DNA of 64,000 bases from Sphingopyxis sp. (GCA_017745175.1 JAGHZY010000001.1:65556-129555), one strand, 5' to 3'. Shown: positions 44,817-54,472, counted from the stretch's first letter. Translations and numbers: made by a program. The notes: generated by a model not told the origin, from the letters alone.

Positions 44817-45392
44817 CTATGCCGAAAGCGCCCTCGCGACCGCAACCAGCCGTCCGGCGGTCATCTCGACCAACGACGCGGGCAACGGCTCCTTCAGGCT
44901 GCCATCCCCGGCGAAGGCCACATGCGCGTTCGGCACCACGACCTGTTCCGGGATCACGATCATCTGGATCGTCGACAATATCTGGCGCAGATGCATCAGC
45001 CCGCGCAGTCCGCCGAAGGGACTGATCGACGCCGACATGATCGCCGCCGCCTTGCCGCGATAGGCGGAGAGCGCGACCAGTCCCTCGTCACCGGTCGGCC
45101 GCGAGGCCCAGTCGATCGCATTCTTGAGCAGCGGCGGGAGCGAACCATTATATTCGGGCGACACGAAAAGCAGCCCGTCTTGCGCCGCGAGCAACATTTT
45201 CAGCTGCTGCGCATCGGGCGGAAAAGCGTCCGCCTCGAGAGCCGACGAATAGAGCGGAAGATCAAAGGCCGCGAGGTCGACACGCGTCACGCCCGCACCC
45301 TGCGCTTCGAGGCTAGAGGCGGCGAGCTCGCCCAATGCGCGGTTATAGGACCCCTCGCGGGTGCTGCCGACGATGACGGCGATGCTGGTCAT
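44817..45392 (-). CDS. NAD(P)H-dependent FMN reductase
   Basis: The 191-residue flavodoxin-fold protein has the FMN-binding loop GSTREGSYNRAL at the N-terminus and SPEYNGSLPPLLKNAIDWAS. It reduces FMN or quinones. Its promoter region contains ATTAG-AATA-CTAAT (45413-45426), so it belongs to the MarR regulon. It is convergent with the MarR-type gene and ends 10 bases from it. Confidence 0.88.
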   Translation of the reverse strand: MTSIAVIVGSTREGSYNRALGELAASSLEAQGAGVTRVDLAAFDLPLYSSALEADAFPPDAQQLKMLLAAQDGLLFVSPEYNGSLPPLLKNAIDWASRPTGDEGLVALSAYRGKAAAIMSASISPFGGLRGLMHLRQILSTIQMIVIPEQVVVPNAHVAFAGDGSLKEPLPASLVEMTAGRLVAVARALSA

Positions 45393-45412
45393 ATTCCCTC
45401 CCGGACAAAATA

Positions 45413-45426
45413 ATTAGAATACTAAT
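45413..45426. promoter_or_regulatory. Regulon operator ATTAGAATACTAAT
   Basis: Perfect ATTAG/CTAAT arms around AATA, centred 27 bases upstream of the FMN reductase start and downstream of the marR stop. Confidence 0.65.
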
Positions 45427-45459
45427 CTATTGTCCGGATGGCGGGCAAATTGCAAGCGG

Positions 45460-45966
45460 TCAGGCCTTGATGTCGGATAGCACCGCCAGCTTGCGCGTTT
45501 CGTCGGCAAGATTGTCGATCACGCGGCGCATCAGCCCCTGCAGCACCTCGACCTCCTCGTCGCTCATTCCCTTTGTCGCGATCTCGTGGATTTCGGCATT
45601 CATCGGCGCAAGGATCAGCTCGAGCTTCCTGGCGTGCGGGGTCAGATAGATGAAGGTCTTGCGCCGGTCGTCCGTCGTCTTCTTGCGCGTGATCAGCCCC
45701 GCTTTTTCCAACCCCTTGAGCGCGACAACGGTGGTCGGCTCGCGCATGCCGACGCGCTCGCTCAGTTCGCGCTGGGTGATCCCGTCCTCGCGCCACAGCT
45801 GGCGCAGGAAGCGCCACTGCCCCGCCGACACGTCGTGCGTCAGCGTGCGGCGCTCGAGCAGCCGCGAAAAAGAGCGAAAGACGACGCGCGCCAGATAGCC
45901 GATGCTATTTTCAGGATCGGTATAATATTCGGCCGGATACCTGTAATCCTGTGTTTTCTTGGCCAA
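45460..45966 (-). CDS. MarR-family regulator, likely controller of the palindrome regulon
   Basis: The 168-residue protein has a MarR winged helix (GITQRELSERVGMREPTTVVALKGLEKAGL at 62-91, wing KKTTDDRRKTFIYLTP). The start is a TTG at 45966 behind GGGGAGCAGGA. Its own upstream region and the divergent leuD-like gene share the palindrome at 46129-46144. Its central position among the five palindrome-bearing promoters makes it the best candidate repressor, though the MarR-type protein at 44348 could also bind. Confidence 0.85.
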   Translation of the reverse strand: MAKKTQDYRYPAEYYTDPENSIGYLARVVFRSFSRLLERRTLTHDVSAGQWRFLRQLWREDGITQRELSERVGMREPTTVVALKGLEKAGLITRKKTTDDRRKTFIYLTPHARKLELILAPMNAEIHEIATKGMSDEEVEVLQGLMRRVIDNLADETRKLAVLSDIKA

Positions 45967-46128
45967 AATCCTGCTCCCCTGTCGCGATCCCCGGCGTCGC
46001 CCGTCCGTTCGCGCAATCCTGAATCTTAGGACGTGAAGCTTCGCGCGGCAACAGCCTTCGTCGCCAGTTCGCGATGCATCGCCCCGGCAACCCCGCGATA
46101 ACGTTGGACAAGATCGCCACCTCCATTT

Positions 46129-46144
46129 ACTTAGCATACTAAGT
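46129..46144. promoter_or_regulatory. Regulon operator ACTTAGCATACTAAGT
   Basis: ACTTAG-CATA-CTAAGT has perfect 6-bp arms, 14 bases before the leuD-like start and upstream of the divergent marR gene. Confidence 0.75.
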
Positions 46145-46157
46145 TAATGGAGGCTAT

Positions 46158-46742
46158 GTGGAGAAATTCGTCCGGTTAAGCGCTGTGGCAGCCCCCTTGC
46201 CGCTTGCGAATGTCGATACCGACATGATCATTCCGGCCCGATACATGAAAGGGCTGACACGGTCCGGGCTCGGCGGGCACCTGTTCCGCGAGCTTCGATT
46301 TGCTGCAGATGGCGGCGAACTTGGCGATTTCGTGCTCAATCAGCCGGCGTTTCGCCATGCGCAAATCCTGATCGCCGACCGCAATTTCGGCTGTGGCTCG
46401 TCGCGCGAACATGCCGTGTGGGCGCTCGCCGATTTCGGCATCCGCTGTGTCATCGCGCCGAGCTTCGGCGATATCTTCGCGGGCAATGCACGCAAGAACG
46501 GGCTGCTGCTGATCCGGTTGCCCGATGCAATCTGCACGCGGCTGCGCGACGACATCATGCTCGCGCAACATGCCCCGATCGGGATCGATCTCGAAACACA
46601 GCAAATCGACCTCGCATCGGGCAAAATGATCGGATTTGCCATCGATCCCGGCGACCGCCGCATCCTGATGGAGGGGCTCGACGACATCGCCCGCACGCTG
46701 CGCCATGCCGACGCAATCGCGCGGTTCGAGGCGGCGATCTAG
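46158..46742 (+). CDS. LeuD-like aconitase-family small subunit
   Basis: The 194-residue swivel-domain protein has [13 protein letters not shown], the substrate-binding [26 protein letters not shown] and [10 protein letters not shown], all as in isopropylmalate isomerase small subunits. It combines with a LeuC-like large subunit to isomerise or hydrate a substituted maleate/malate. The GTG follows GGAGG with a 4-base gap. Its partner is encoded on the other strand and the two stop codons overlap by 4 bases. It may be a paralogue for a catabolic substrate instead of leucine synthesis. Confidence 0.85.
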   Translation: MEKFVRLSAVAAPLPLANVDTDMIIPARYMKGLTRSGLGGHLFRELRFAADGGELGDFVLNQPAFRHAQILIADRNFGCGSSREHAVWALADFGIRCVIAPSFGDIFAGNARKNGLLLIRLPDAICTRLRDDIMLAQHAPIGIDLETQQIDLASGKMIGFAIDPGDRRILMEGLDDIARTLRHADAIARFEAAI

Positions 46743-48151
46743 CCGAGCATATCGGGCGAGGCGATGCGGCCGGCGATCGCACTCGCCGCGGCCAGCGCCG
46801 GGCTCATCAGATGCGTGCGCCCGCCGCGCCCCTGCCGGTTCTCGAAATTGCGGTTCGACGTCGCGGCGCAGCGCTCGCCGGGTTGCAGCCGGTCGGCGTT
46901 CATGCCGACGCACATCGAACAGCCCGGCTCGCGCCAGTCGAACCCCGCATCGCGGAGCGTGGCCGCAATCCCCTCTTCCTCGGCCTGCCTTTTGACCAGC
47001 CCCGATCCCGGCACGACCATCGCGCGGACATGCGGCGCGACATTGCGACCGCGCACGATATCCGCAACGACGCGCAAATCCTCGATCCGGCTGTTGGTGC
47101 AACTGCCGATGAAAACCCGGTCGAGCCGCTGTCCAGCGATCGGCGCGCGCGGGGCAAGGTCCATATAGGCGAGCGCGCGTTCGGCAGCACCCCGCGCGTC
47201 GGCGTCGCCCATCGATGCCGGATCGGGGATGCTGCCGTCGACCGCGACCACCTGCGAGGGATTGGTGCCCCAGCTGACCATCGGGCGGACGGCGCGCGCG
47301 TCGATGCGCAGTTCGCGGTCGAATTTTGCCCCCGCATCGCTCGCCAGCGCAGTCCAGCGCGCCGTCGCCGCATCCCACGCGTCGCCGTGCGGTGTCGCCG
47401 GGCGGCCATCCAGATAGGCAAAGGTCACTGCATCGGGTGCGATCAGCCCCGCTCGCGCGCCCATTTCGATGCTGAGATTGCAGAGCGTCATCCGCCCCTC
47501 CATCGACAGCGCACGGATCGCCGTGCCCGCATATTCGATCACATGCCCGCTGGCCCCGTCGACCCCGATCGTGCCGAGCAGGTGGAGCGCGAGGTCCTTG
47601 GCATGGACATGCGGCGCGAGGACGCCATCGACCGTCGCGCGCATGTTGCGCGACCGGCGCTGGCGAATGACTTGCGTCGCGAGCACATGCTCGACCTCCG
47701 ACGTCCCGATCCCGAAGGCAAGCGCGCCGAACGCACCATGGGTCGAGGTGTGGCTGTCGCCGCACACGATCGTCATTCCCGGCTGCGAGCGCCCCTGTTC
47801 GGGCCCGACGACATGGACGATGCCGCCGCGCGGATCGCCCATCGGGAAATTCTCGATCCCGAAGCGGCGTGTATTGGCGACCAGCGCCTCGAGTTGCGCG
47901 CGCGCCTCGGTGTCGGCGACTCCCGCCGGCCCGCTAGCCTGCCCCGCCGTCGGCACATTATGGTCGGACAGCGCCAGCGCGCGCGCCGGGCGCCGAACGC
48001 TCCGCCCCGCCGCCGCGAGCCCCGCGAAGGCCTGCGGCGACGTCACCTCGTGCAGCAGGTGCAGGTCGATATAGAGCAGGGTCTCGCCATCATCCTCGGC
48101 GACGGTGTGGGCATCCCAAATCTTGTCGTAGAGCGTGCGCGGCCCGGTCAC
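46739..48151 (-). CDS. LeuC-like aconitase-family large subunit (4Fe-4S)
   Basis: The 470-residue protein has the three iron-sulfur cysteines (IGSCTNSR and GCSMCVG) and the [31 protein letters not shown] block of isopropylmalate/homoaconitase large subunits. The GTG start overlaps the acyl-CoA dehydrogenase stop (GTGA), so it is the third gene of the operon that begins with the kinase near 50.8 kb. Its end overlaps the convergent LeuD-like gene. Leucine synthesis is possible, but the operon suggests a catabolic aconitase-type step. Confidence 0.85.
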   Translation of the reverse strand: MTGPRTLYDKIWDAHTVAEDDGETLLYIDLHLLHEVTSPQAFAGLAAAGRSVRRPARALALSDHNVPTAGQASGPAGVADTEARAQLEALVANTRRFGIENFPMGDPRGGIVHVVGPEQGRSQPGMTIVCGDSHTSTHGAFGALAFGIGTSEVEHVLATQVIRQRRSRNMRATVDGVLAPHVHAKDLALHLLGTIGVDGASGHVIEYAGTAIRALSMEGRMTLCNLSIEMGARAGLIAPDAVTFAYLDGRPATPHGDAWDAATARWTALASDAGAKFDRELRIDARAVRPMVSWGTNPSQVVAVDGSIPDPASMGDADARGAAERALAYMDLAPRAPIAGQRLDRVFIGSCTNSRIEDLRVVADIVRGRNVAPHVRAMVVPGSGLVKRQAEEEGIAATLRDAGFDWREPGCSMCVGMNADRLQPGERCAATSNRNFENRQGRGGRTHLMSPALAAASAIAGRIASPDMLG

Positions 48152-49443
48152 AGCTTCCCCAGCGTTTCTTTTCTCGGCCCCATAAACCCGAAGAGGTAAG
48201 CTGCGACCTTGCGCATCTGTATTTCCTCGGCGCCTTCGGTGATGCGGTATCTGCGGTGGTGTCGGTAGATATGTTCGAAGGGTTTGTGGCGCGAGTAACC
48301 GATGCCGCCATGGACCTGCATGGCGCGGTCGGCGGCTTCGCAGACGAGGCGGTTGGCCCAGTAGTTGCACATGCTCACCTTGTCGGAGAGGGTGCGTTCG
48401 ACCTCCCTGTGCGGGGTGTTGTCCATGTCCCACGCGGTCTTGCGGATGAGGAGGCGCAGCATCTCGGCCTGCGTCGCAAGTTCGACGAGCGGGAACTGGA
48501 TCGCCTGGTTCTTCGCCAGCGCCTCGCCGAACGGCTTGCGGGTGCGCGCATAGCGCACGCTTTCCTCGATGCAGTAGACTGCGGCGCCGAGCGATGAGGC
48601 CGCCTGCCTTATGCGATTCTGGTGGACGAAACTCTGCGCGATCGCGAGCCCGCCGCCTTCGGGGCCGAGCCGCGCGCTGTCGGGCACCCACACATTGTCG
48701 AATGTCATGCGCGGATGATCGGTCGGCATGTTGAACGTCCACATATATTCATCGACGGTCATGCCCGGCGTCCCCGTCGGCACGAGCAGGCAGGTGATAC
48801 CCCTGGCATCGCCGTCGTTTCCGGCGGTGCGGCAGAAGGTCGCGCAGTGCGTCGCGACATGCATGCCGGTAATCCACATCTTGCGCCCGTTTATGAGCCA
48901 GCCGTCGACGCCGTCGCGGGCCTCCCTGACCCCGCGCGTTTCCATATGCGTCGCGTCACTGCCATGGTCGGGCTCGGTAAGCCCGAACGCAGTGCGGCGG
49001 CGCCCCTCGAAGCCGCCGAGGATAAATTCCTGCTTCTGCTCCTCGCTCGTCGCGAACTGCTCGAACATCTCGACGAAGGGGAAGTTGCCGACGATGCTGT
49101 GCTCGTTCTGGAGATCGTTGTGGAGCCCCAGCCCCTTCGCCGCGAGATGTTCGCGGATCACCGCCATGGCAAGGTTCGACCCGTCCTTGCCGCCGTACTT
49201 TTTCGGCGCCGAGAAGCGCCAGTGCCCCGCCGCATCGGCTTTCCGCGTCGCGGCACGGAGCAGCTCCTCCCACTCGTGCCGCGGCAGGCCCTGATTGTCC
49301 CAGTCGGTGCGGGCATGTTCGCGGCGATGGTCGAAGAAGCGGATATTGTCGCCCTCCAGCTCAAGCGGTTTGATCTCGGCGCCGATAAACGCGTCGAGCT
49401 CGTCCAGATACGCAGCAAGATTGGCGGGCATCGCAAAGTCCAT
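48148..49443 (-). CDS. Acyl-CoA dehydrogenase, ACAD10/11-like
   Basis: The 431-residue flavoenzyme has [15 protein letters not shown] for FAD/substrate binding, [18 protein letters not shown] and [30 protein letters not shown], with Glu403, is at the usual base position. It is encoded directly after an APH kinase. ACAD10/11 and LvaC-type dehydrogenases use a phosphorylated 4-hydroxyacyl-CoA made by such a kinase. That link is inferred from context. Confidence 0.88.
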   Translation of the reverse strand: MDFAMPANLAAYLDELDAFIGAEIKPLELEGDNIRFFDHRREHARTDWDNQGLPRHEWEELLRAATRKADAAGHWRFSAPKKYGGKDGSNLAMAVIREHLAAKGLGLHNDLQNEHSIVGNFPFVEMFEQFATSEEQKQEFILGGFEGRRRTAFGLTEPDHGSDATHMETRGVREARDGVDGWLINGRKMWITGMHVATHCATFCRTAGNDGDARGITCLLVPTGTPGMTVDEYMWTFNMPTDHPRMTFDNVWVPDSARLGPEGGGLAIAQSFVHQNRIRQAASSLGAAVYCIEESVRYARTRKPFGEALAKNQAIQFPLVELATQAEMLRLLIRKTAWDMDNTPHREVERTLSDKVSMCNYWANRLVCEAADRAMQVHGGIGYSRHKPFEHIYRHHRRYRITEGAEEIQMRKVAAYLFGFMGPRKETLGKL

Positions 49444-49464
49444 GTCTCTCTCCTGTGTCCTGTC

Positions 49465-50808
49465 TTATCCGCGCCAGTCGGCGCGCGCTGCGGCGAGCGC
49501 CGCATATCTGGGGCTGTCGACCGCGCACTTGTCCAGCACGTCGCGCCGCAGCCGTGCAAGCAGCCCGGGCTCGGCAAGCGTCCGCTCGCCCGACAGCAGA
49601 GCCTCGGCCAGCAGCGCATCCTCCGCCCGCACACCCGCCTCCAGATCGCGCAGCACGATGCCGAGCGCGTTCATCGCAACCACCGCCTCGAACTTCGCAT
49701 GCCCCTCCGCCTGCGGCTTGATCGATCCTTCGATCCAGTCGCGCACCGCCTGTACCATCTCGGCCTTTGTCGGCTCGCCCGTCGGCACCGGTGCGGTATC
49801 GGGCGACGGCGGCAGCGCCCTCGCCCGCTCGTCCTCCGGTGCCTCCTCGCCGAGCAGCCGCACAAGGTCGAGTTCCTGTTCGGCGGTGCGCCGCCCGACG
49901 ACGACGCGCTCGACCGTCCTGTCCGCCCCGTTCCGCCACGCCTGCCCCATCTGCAGGCAGCCGAGCGCCCACCAGAGCGTCCGGTAGACGAGCCAGAAGC
50001 GGAAGCGGGGAGCGTCGACCTTCGCTCCGCCCGCCGCCTCATAGGCCGCAAAATAATCGTCGAGGCTGCCAAGCCCGAACGCCGGCCGGTCGAGCCACCC
50101 GAAGCGCCACACTGCCATGCAGCCGAACGCCAGATCCTCATGCGCGTCGCCGCGATGCGCGAGCTCCCAGTCGAGCACCGCGGCAAGCCCGTCCCCGTCC
50201 ACCATCACATTGCCCATCCGGTAATCGCCGTGAACGAGCACCGGCGCCGCCGCCTCGGGCTGATGCTCCTCGCACCAGCGGATTGCCAGCGCGATCACCG
50301 GACGGTCGCCGCCGTACGACAGGAAGCGCAATCTGAGCTCCGCGAGCGCCGCCGCCGTGTCCATCGCCGGGATCGCTTCGGGCACCCTGTCCAGCGGGAT
50401 CGCATGGATGCGCGCCAGCTCGCGGCCGAGCTCCGCCAGCAACGACGCCGGCGGGTCGGCCAATATCCGCACCGGCGTGGCCTCGCCCGCCACCCGCCGC
50501 ATCACATAGCCCGTCCCCAGCCCGTCACCCGGCTCCAGCACGCCGACAACCTCGGGCGCCCGGACCCCCGCGTCAAACACCGCCATCACCAGCGCCGCCT
50601 CGTCCGCATGACCGAACGGACGATCCGCCATATACAAGACCGACGGCGCACGGCGCAGAACATAGCCCCCGCAAACATCCCCGCTCGTCCAGTCAAACGA
50701 CCAGCTCTCCATGTTCGCCCCGCCCGAAAGCCGGGACAAACCCGAAAGCACACCGCAACCCTGAACGCGCTCCATCACCGCCGAAAGCAGAACGGGAATG
50801 TCGGTCAT
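49465..50808 (-). CDS. APH-family kinase with C-terminal DUF6285-like domain (LvaA-LvaB-like fusion)
   Basis: The 447-residue protein has an APH kinase core (GLSRLSGGANMESWSF; HGDYRMGN at 193-200; LDWE at 212-215). An extra helical domain from about residue 345 (EMVQAVRDWIEGSIKPQAEGH, then FEAVVAMNALGIVLRDLEAG) resembles DUF6285, which in my recollection is usually a separate protein beside such kinases. The ATG at 50808 overlaps the stop of a 23-codon leader ORF. A longer in-frame start at 50892 would abut the operator. It is followed by the acyl-CoA dehydrogenase and leuC-like genes. Confidence 0.8.
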   Translation of the reverse strand: MTDIPVLLSAVMERVQGCGVLSGLSRLSGGANMESWSFDWTSGDVCGGYVLRRAPSVLYMADRPFGHADEAALVMAVFDAGVRAPEVVGVLEPGDGLGTGYVMRRVAGEATPVRILADPPASLLAELGRELARIHAIPLDRVPEAIPAMDTAAALAELRLRFLSYGGDRPVIALAIRWCEEHQPEAAAPVLVHGDYRMGNVMVDGDGLAAVLDWELAHRGDAHEDLAFGCMAVWRFGWLDRPAFGLGSLDDYFAAYEAAGGAKVDAPRFRFWLVYRTLWWALGCLQMGQAWRNGADRTVERVVVGRRTAEQELDLVRLLGEEAPEDERARALPPSPDTAPVPTGEPTKAEMVQAVRDWIEGSIKPQAEGHAKFEAVVAMNALGIVLRDLEAGVRAEDALLAEALLSGERTLAEPGLLARLRRDVLDKCAVDSPRYAALAAARADWRG

Positions 50809-50876
50809 GTGGCCCGCCGCGCCCGCTTGCCGGCCCGATCGGGTACGGGATTTCTGCTTGCGTCCCGTATTTTCAT
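50805..50876 (-). CDS. Candidate 23-residue leader peptide coupled to the APH kinase
   Basis: The ATG follows a strong GGGAGGTGAT with a 4-base gap and opens a 23-codon basic frame (many Arg) whose TGA overlaps the kinase ATG (ATGA). The kinase has no good ribosome-binding site of its own, so re-initiation after this leader is plausible. It may only be a coupling device. Confidence 0.4.
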   Translation of the reverse strand: MKIRDASRNPVPDRAGKRARRAT

Positions 50877-50897
50877 CGCCATCACCTCCCATATCTT

Positions 50898-50913
50898 ACT
50901 TAGTATACTAAGT
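50898..50913. promoter_or_regulatory. Regulon operator, perfect 16-bp palindrome
   Basis: ACTTAGTATACTAAGT is perfectly palindromic (18 bp with the flanking T and A). It lies 22 bases upstream of the leader ORF and about 90 bases before the kinase start, at the head of the kinase/dehydrogenase/leuC operon. Confidence 0.8.
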
Positions 50914-51045
50914 ATAACGCACCCGATCGACCAGGGCAAGACCGGTCGGCGCCGCAAGTGAAGATTGGCACTTCAGCCAGTATCAGCTAAGGTAATATTT
51001 AGGATTACGCTGTAAAAGAACAGCGGGGACCAGGGGGAGAGCATT

Positions 51046-53379
51046 ATGTTCAGCGTCCTCGAATGCGTGGTCTATCAGCATGACCTGCGAATTGTGCTCC
51101 TTGCTGCGCTCGTCTGCATCCTCGGCAATATCTGTCTTTTCGCGGTTCTCAATCGGTCAACCCATTGTATTGAGGTGAGAAGGCGTCATTGGCTCGTTGT
51201 AGCCGCGACTGCCGAGGGCATCGGTGTATGGGCGACCCATTTCGTTGCGATGCTGGCCTATCGCGGGGCGATGCCGATTCAGTTCGACATGGGCCTGACG
51301 CTGTTGTCGGTCGCCATCGCGATCGGCTTTTTCTGGTGCAGTTTCCGCCTGCTCGGCAAGACACCCGATTCGCGGCGCTGCGCTGCCGCCGCCGCAATTG
51401 CGGCGACCGGCGTTGCGGCGATGCACTTCACCGGCATGGCATCGATCATCGCGCCGGCGCGTGTCACCTATGATTTGGCGCCGATCGTCGCCTCATTGGG
51501 GCTTGCGGGATTGTGCTTCTTTGCCGCCTTCCTGTTCTTTGCGAGGATGTCCGGCTGGACGCGAATCGCCATACCCGCGACCTTCGCCGTGCTGGCGATC
51601 GTCATCCTGCACTTCACGGCCATGTCGGCCACCACGCTCGTCCCCGATCCGACGCGCGGCGGCGCGCTCACCGAAGCGGCCGGTCGCGGCTGGCTGGTGC
51701 CCGCGATCGTCTTTGCCAATCTCGCACTGGTAACGCTCGCGCTCACCGGTTCGCTTGTCGATCGCTGGCTCACCGATGCGAACGGCCTCGCCGACGCGAC
51801 GCTCGAGGCGCTCGCGATCACGCACGACGGCCGCATCGTCGAGGTGAACGCGCGGCTTTGCTCGCTGCTTGGCGTCAGCAATGGCGCCATCGTCGGCAGC
51901 ATGCCTTCGGACTGGTTCGTCGCCGCCGATGGCAGCGCCTTTGCAACGCCCGAAGGTCATTCGACCGAGGCGCGCATCCGTGGCAGCGGCGACGAGGATC
52001 ATATTCTGGAAATTGCGACCCAGACGATCGAATATCGCGGCCGCAGCTGTCAGGTCCTCGCGATCCGCGACCTGTCCGACCGCAAGCGCGCGCAACGGGC
52101 GATCGAGCATCTGGCGTCGCACGACGCGCTGACCGACCTGTCGAACCGTACCCATTTCGCACGCGCGCTCGACGCGGCGATCGACGCGAAAAAGCCCTTC
52201 GCGCTGCTGGCACTCGACCTCGACCGGTTCAAGGCGGTCAACGACGTCTTCGGCCATGGCGCCGGCGACGAGATATTGTGCCGCATCGCCGACATACTGC
52301 GGGCTGCGGCGCGCGCCGACGATATCGTCGCCCGGATCGGCGGCGACGAGTTTCTTATCATCCAGACCGCAATTTCGGAGCCGGACGATGCCCGGCGGCT
52401 TGCCGCGCGCATCCTCGAAACGCTGGCGATCGAAATGGACGTGGCGCGCGATCCGATGGCGGTCGGCGTCAGCATCGGCGTCGCGCTGTTCCCCCAGGAC
52501 GGTGCCGATGCCGAGACGCTGCAGCGCAACGCCGACACCGCCCTTTATCGCGCCAAGAACAATGGTAGGGGCCATGCCGCCTACTTCGACCAGGAGATGG
52601 ACGAACTGGCGCAGGAGCGCCGCGCGCTCGAGCATGATCTTCGGCACGCGATCGCCCGCAACCAGCTCCGGATCGTCTACCAGCCGCTGGTCGCGACGGC
52701 CTTTGCCTCGATCGTCGGCTATGAGGCGCTGCTTCGCTGGGATCACCCCGAACGCGGAGAGGTGGCGCCCGACTATTTCATCCCGGTCGCCGAGGAAATC
52801 GGTGCTATCGTACCGATCGGTGAGTGGGTGCTGCGCGAGGCGTGCAAGGCGGCCGCGGACTGGCCGAAGAATGTCTCGGTCGCCGTCAACGTGTCGACGA
52901 TCCAGTTCCAGGTACCCAATCTTCCCGCTGTCGTGCGCGACGCGCTTTCGCAATCGGGGCTCGAGGCGCATCGGCTGGAACTCGAAATCACCGAAACCGC
53001 TTTCCTGCGCAATCGGCACAGCGCGCTCAAGGCGCTGCACGAGATACGCGCGCTCGGCGTGCGGATCGCGATGGACGATTTCGGGACCGGATATTCCTCG
53101 CTGAGCAACCTCAAGGCCTTTCCTTTCGACAAGATCAAGATCGACAAGAGCTTCGTCGCCTCGATTCCCGATGACGAAGCCGCCCGGTCGATCGTCCGCG
53201 CGATCGTCGGCCTCGGCCGGAGCTTCAACATGCCGATCGTCGCCGAGGGGGTTGAAACGGAAGAACAGCGACAGATGCTGCTCGACGAGGGCTGCCCGCA
53301 GGCGCAAGGTTTTTATTTCGGTCGCCCGGCCGGTGATCCGTTCCGGAAAGAGCCTCCCACTCGCCTCGCCGAACAGTAA
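51046..53379 (+). CDS. MHYT-PAS-GGDEF-EAL membrane protein, c-di-GMP turnover
   Basis: The 777-residue protein has an N-terminal MHYT integral-membrane sensor with three characteristic motifs (ATHFVAM, MHFTGM and LHFTAM), a PAS-like segment at about 245-345, a GGDEF domain (RIGGDEFLII) and an EAL domain (YEALLRWDHP; ITETAF; DDFGTGYSSL; KIDKSFV). The GGDEF is intact, and an RADD I-site lies 5 residues before it. The EAL signature residues are all present. It may make and degrade c-di-GMP in response to a diatomic gas or copper. The upstream 130 bases hold no other gene. Confidence 0.92.
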   Translation: MFSVLECVVYQHDLRIVLLAALVCILGNICLFAVLNRSTHCIEVRRRHWLVVAATAEGIGVWATHFVAMLAYRGAMPIQFDMGLTLLSVAIAIGFFWCSFRLLGKTPDSRRCAAAAAIAATGVAAMHFTGMASIIAPARVTYDLAPIVASLGLAGLCFFAAFLFFARMSGWTRIAIPATFAVLAIVILHFTAMSATTLVPDPTRGGALTEAAGRGWLVPAIVFANLALVTLALTGSLVDRWLTDANGLADATLEALAITHDGRIVEVNARLCSLLGVSNGAIVGSMPSDWFVAADGSAFATPEGHSTEARIRGSGDEDHILEIATQTIEYRGRSCQVLAIRDLSDRKRAQRAIEHLASHDALTDLSNRTHFARALDAAIDAKKPFALLALDLDRFKAVNDVFGHGAGDEILCRIADILRAAARADDIVARIGGDEFLIIQTAISEPDDARRLAARILETLAIEMDVARDPMAVGVSIGVALFPQDGADAETLQRNADTALYRAKNNGRGHAAYFDQEMDELAQERRALEHDLRHAIARNQLRIVYQPLVATAFASIVGYEALLRWDHPERGEVAPDYFIPVAEEIGAIVPIGEWVLREACKAAADWPKNVSVAVNVSTIQFQVPNLPAVVRDALSQSGLEAHRLELEITETAFLRNRHSALKALHEIRALGVRIAMDDFGTGYSSLSNLKAFPFDKIKIDKSFVASIPDDEAARSIVRAIVGLGRSFNMPIVAEGVETEEQRQMLLDEGCPQAQGFYFGRPAGDPFRKEPPTRLAEQ

Positions 53380-53449
53380 CGCGCTTCCGAAATGGGGGAG
53401 ATTGCCGGCCCGCCTTCCGATATCGGGCAGCGCGGCAGCCCGGCGGCGA

Positions 53450-54472
53450 CTAGCCGGGACCGGTCAGCTCTTCGCCTTGCATCGGGCCTGCACACGCTGC
53501 CGTCCGTCCGCGTTCGCAGGCCCCGTCGGCCACCGCCTCGCCGATCCGGTGATATTCCTGCACAATCTCCGACAGCGCCGAAAGCGCGAGCGTCGCCGGG
53601 TCGCGGGTTGCGGGGATCAGGCCGACCGACGTGCGCAGTTTGCGGCGCAGCGCTTCGGATACGCCGGCGTCGCGCAAAGCATCGCGCCGGAGCGATTGCG
53701 TTCGCCGGCTTCCGATCGCGCCAACGTAAAAAGCCGGGAGGTGCAGCGCGCGCGGCAGCAGTTCCTCCTCCCAGTCGCGATCGTGGAAGAGCGAAAGGAT
53801 CGCCGTCCACCGATCGGTAACGACCGGCGGCAGGATCGTCCGCGTGGCCAACCGGATCGTGTGGAAGCCGGCGGCATCGAGATCGGCCAAAGCCCGCTCG
53901 TCGGGAGACATGATGCTGACGTCGGCGCCGAATGCCGCGCCGAGCCGCGCCAGTGCGCGAAGCTCTTCGCCCTGCCCCATCGCGACGATGCGGAGCCCCG
54001 GCGCAAGGCAAAGGTGAAAGCCGCCCGCGTGCCAGCCGGTCGGGAGCCCCTCTCCCGCGGCGGCCGAATGCACGCCGTCGTCGGCCAACCGGAGCACCGC
54101 CATCTCGCGGCGGCCATGCCGGGACAAGGCATGTGCGATCGCATGCGGATCGGGGCGTGGGCTGAACAGCAGGTCGATGCCGCCGCCGCAAGGCAGGCGG
54201 ATGTCGAGATAGGGCGAGCCGGCGCCGAAGCGCACGAGCTTCGCCCGGCCGCCCGACAGCGTTCCGATTGCCTCGGTGACCACCGCCGCCTCGATACAGC
54301 CGCCCGAAAAGGACCCGGCGTACCGCCCGTCCTGCGCCACCGCCATCTGGGCGCCGATCGCGCGCGGCGACGATCCCTCGATCGCGGTCAGCGTGACCAG
54401 CACCGTTTCCAGCCCCTCCTCGTACCGGGCCAGCACGAAGCGCAAAATGTCGGCCGGCGTGGTTGCAATCAT
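53450..54472 (-). CDS. XdhC/PaoD-like molybdenum-cofactor maturation protein
   Basis: The 340-residue XdhC-family protein binds molybdopterin cofactor and inserts it, sulfurated, into xanthine-dehydrogenase-type enzymes. Motifs include AIEGSSPRAIGAQMAV, GSFSGGCIEAAV, LPCGGGIDLLF and GAIGSRRTQSLRRDAL. It lies beside paoABC, whose molybdenum subunit it should serve. A MocA-like gene is divergent, 27 bases away. Confidence 0.88.
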   Translation of the reverse strand: MIATTPADILRFVLARYEEGLETVLVTLTAIEGSSPRAIGAQMAVAQDGRYAGSFSGGCIEAAVVTEAIGTLSGGRAKLVRFGAGSPYLDIRLPCGGGIDLLFSPRPDPHAIAHALSRHGRREMAVLRLADDGVHSAAAGEGLPTGWHAGGFHLCLAPGLRIVAMGQGEELRALARLGAAFGADVSIMSPDERALADLDAAGFHTIRLATRTILPPVVTDRWTAILSLFHDRDWEEELLPRALHLPAFYVGAIGSRRTQSLRRDALRDAGVSEALRRKLRTSVGLIPATRDPATLALSALSEIVQEYHRIGEAVADGACERGRTAACAGPMQGEELTGPG

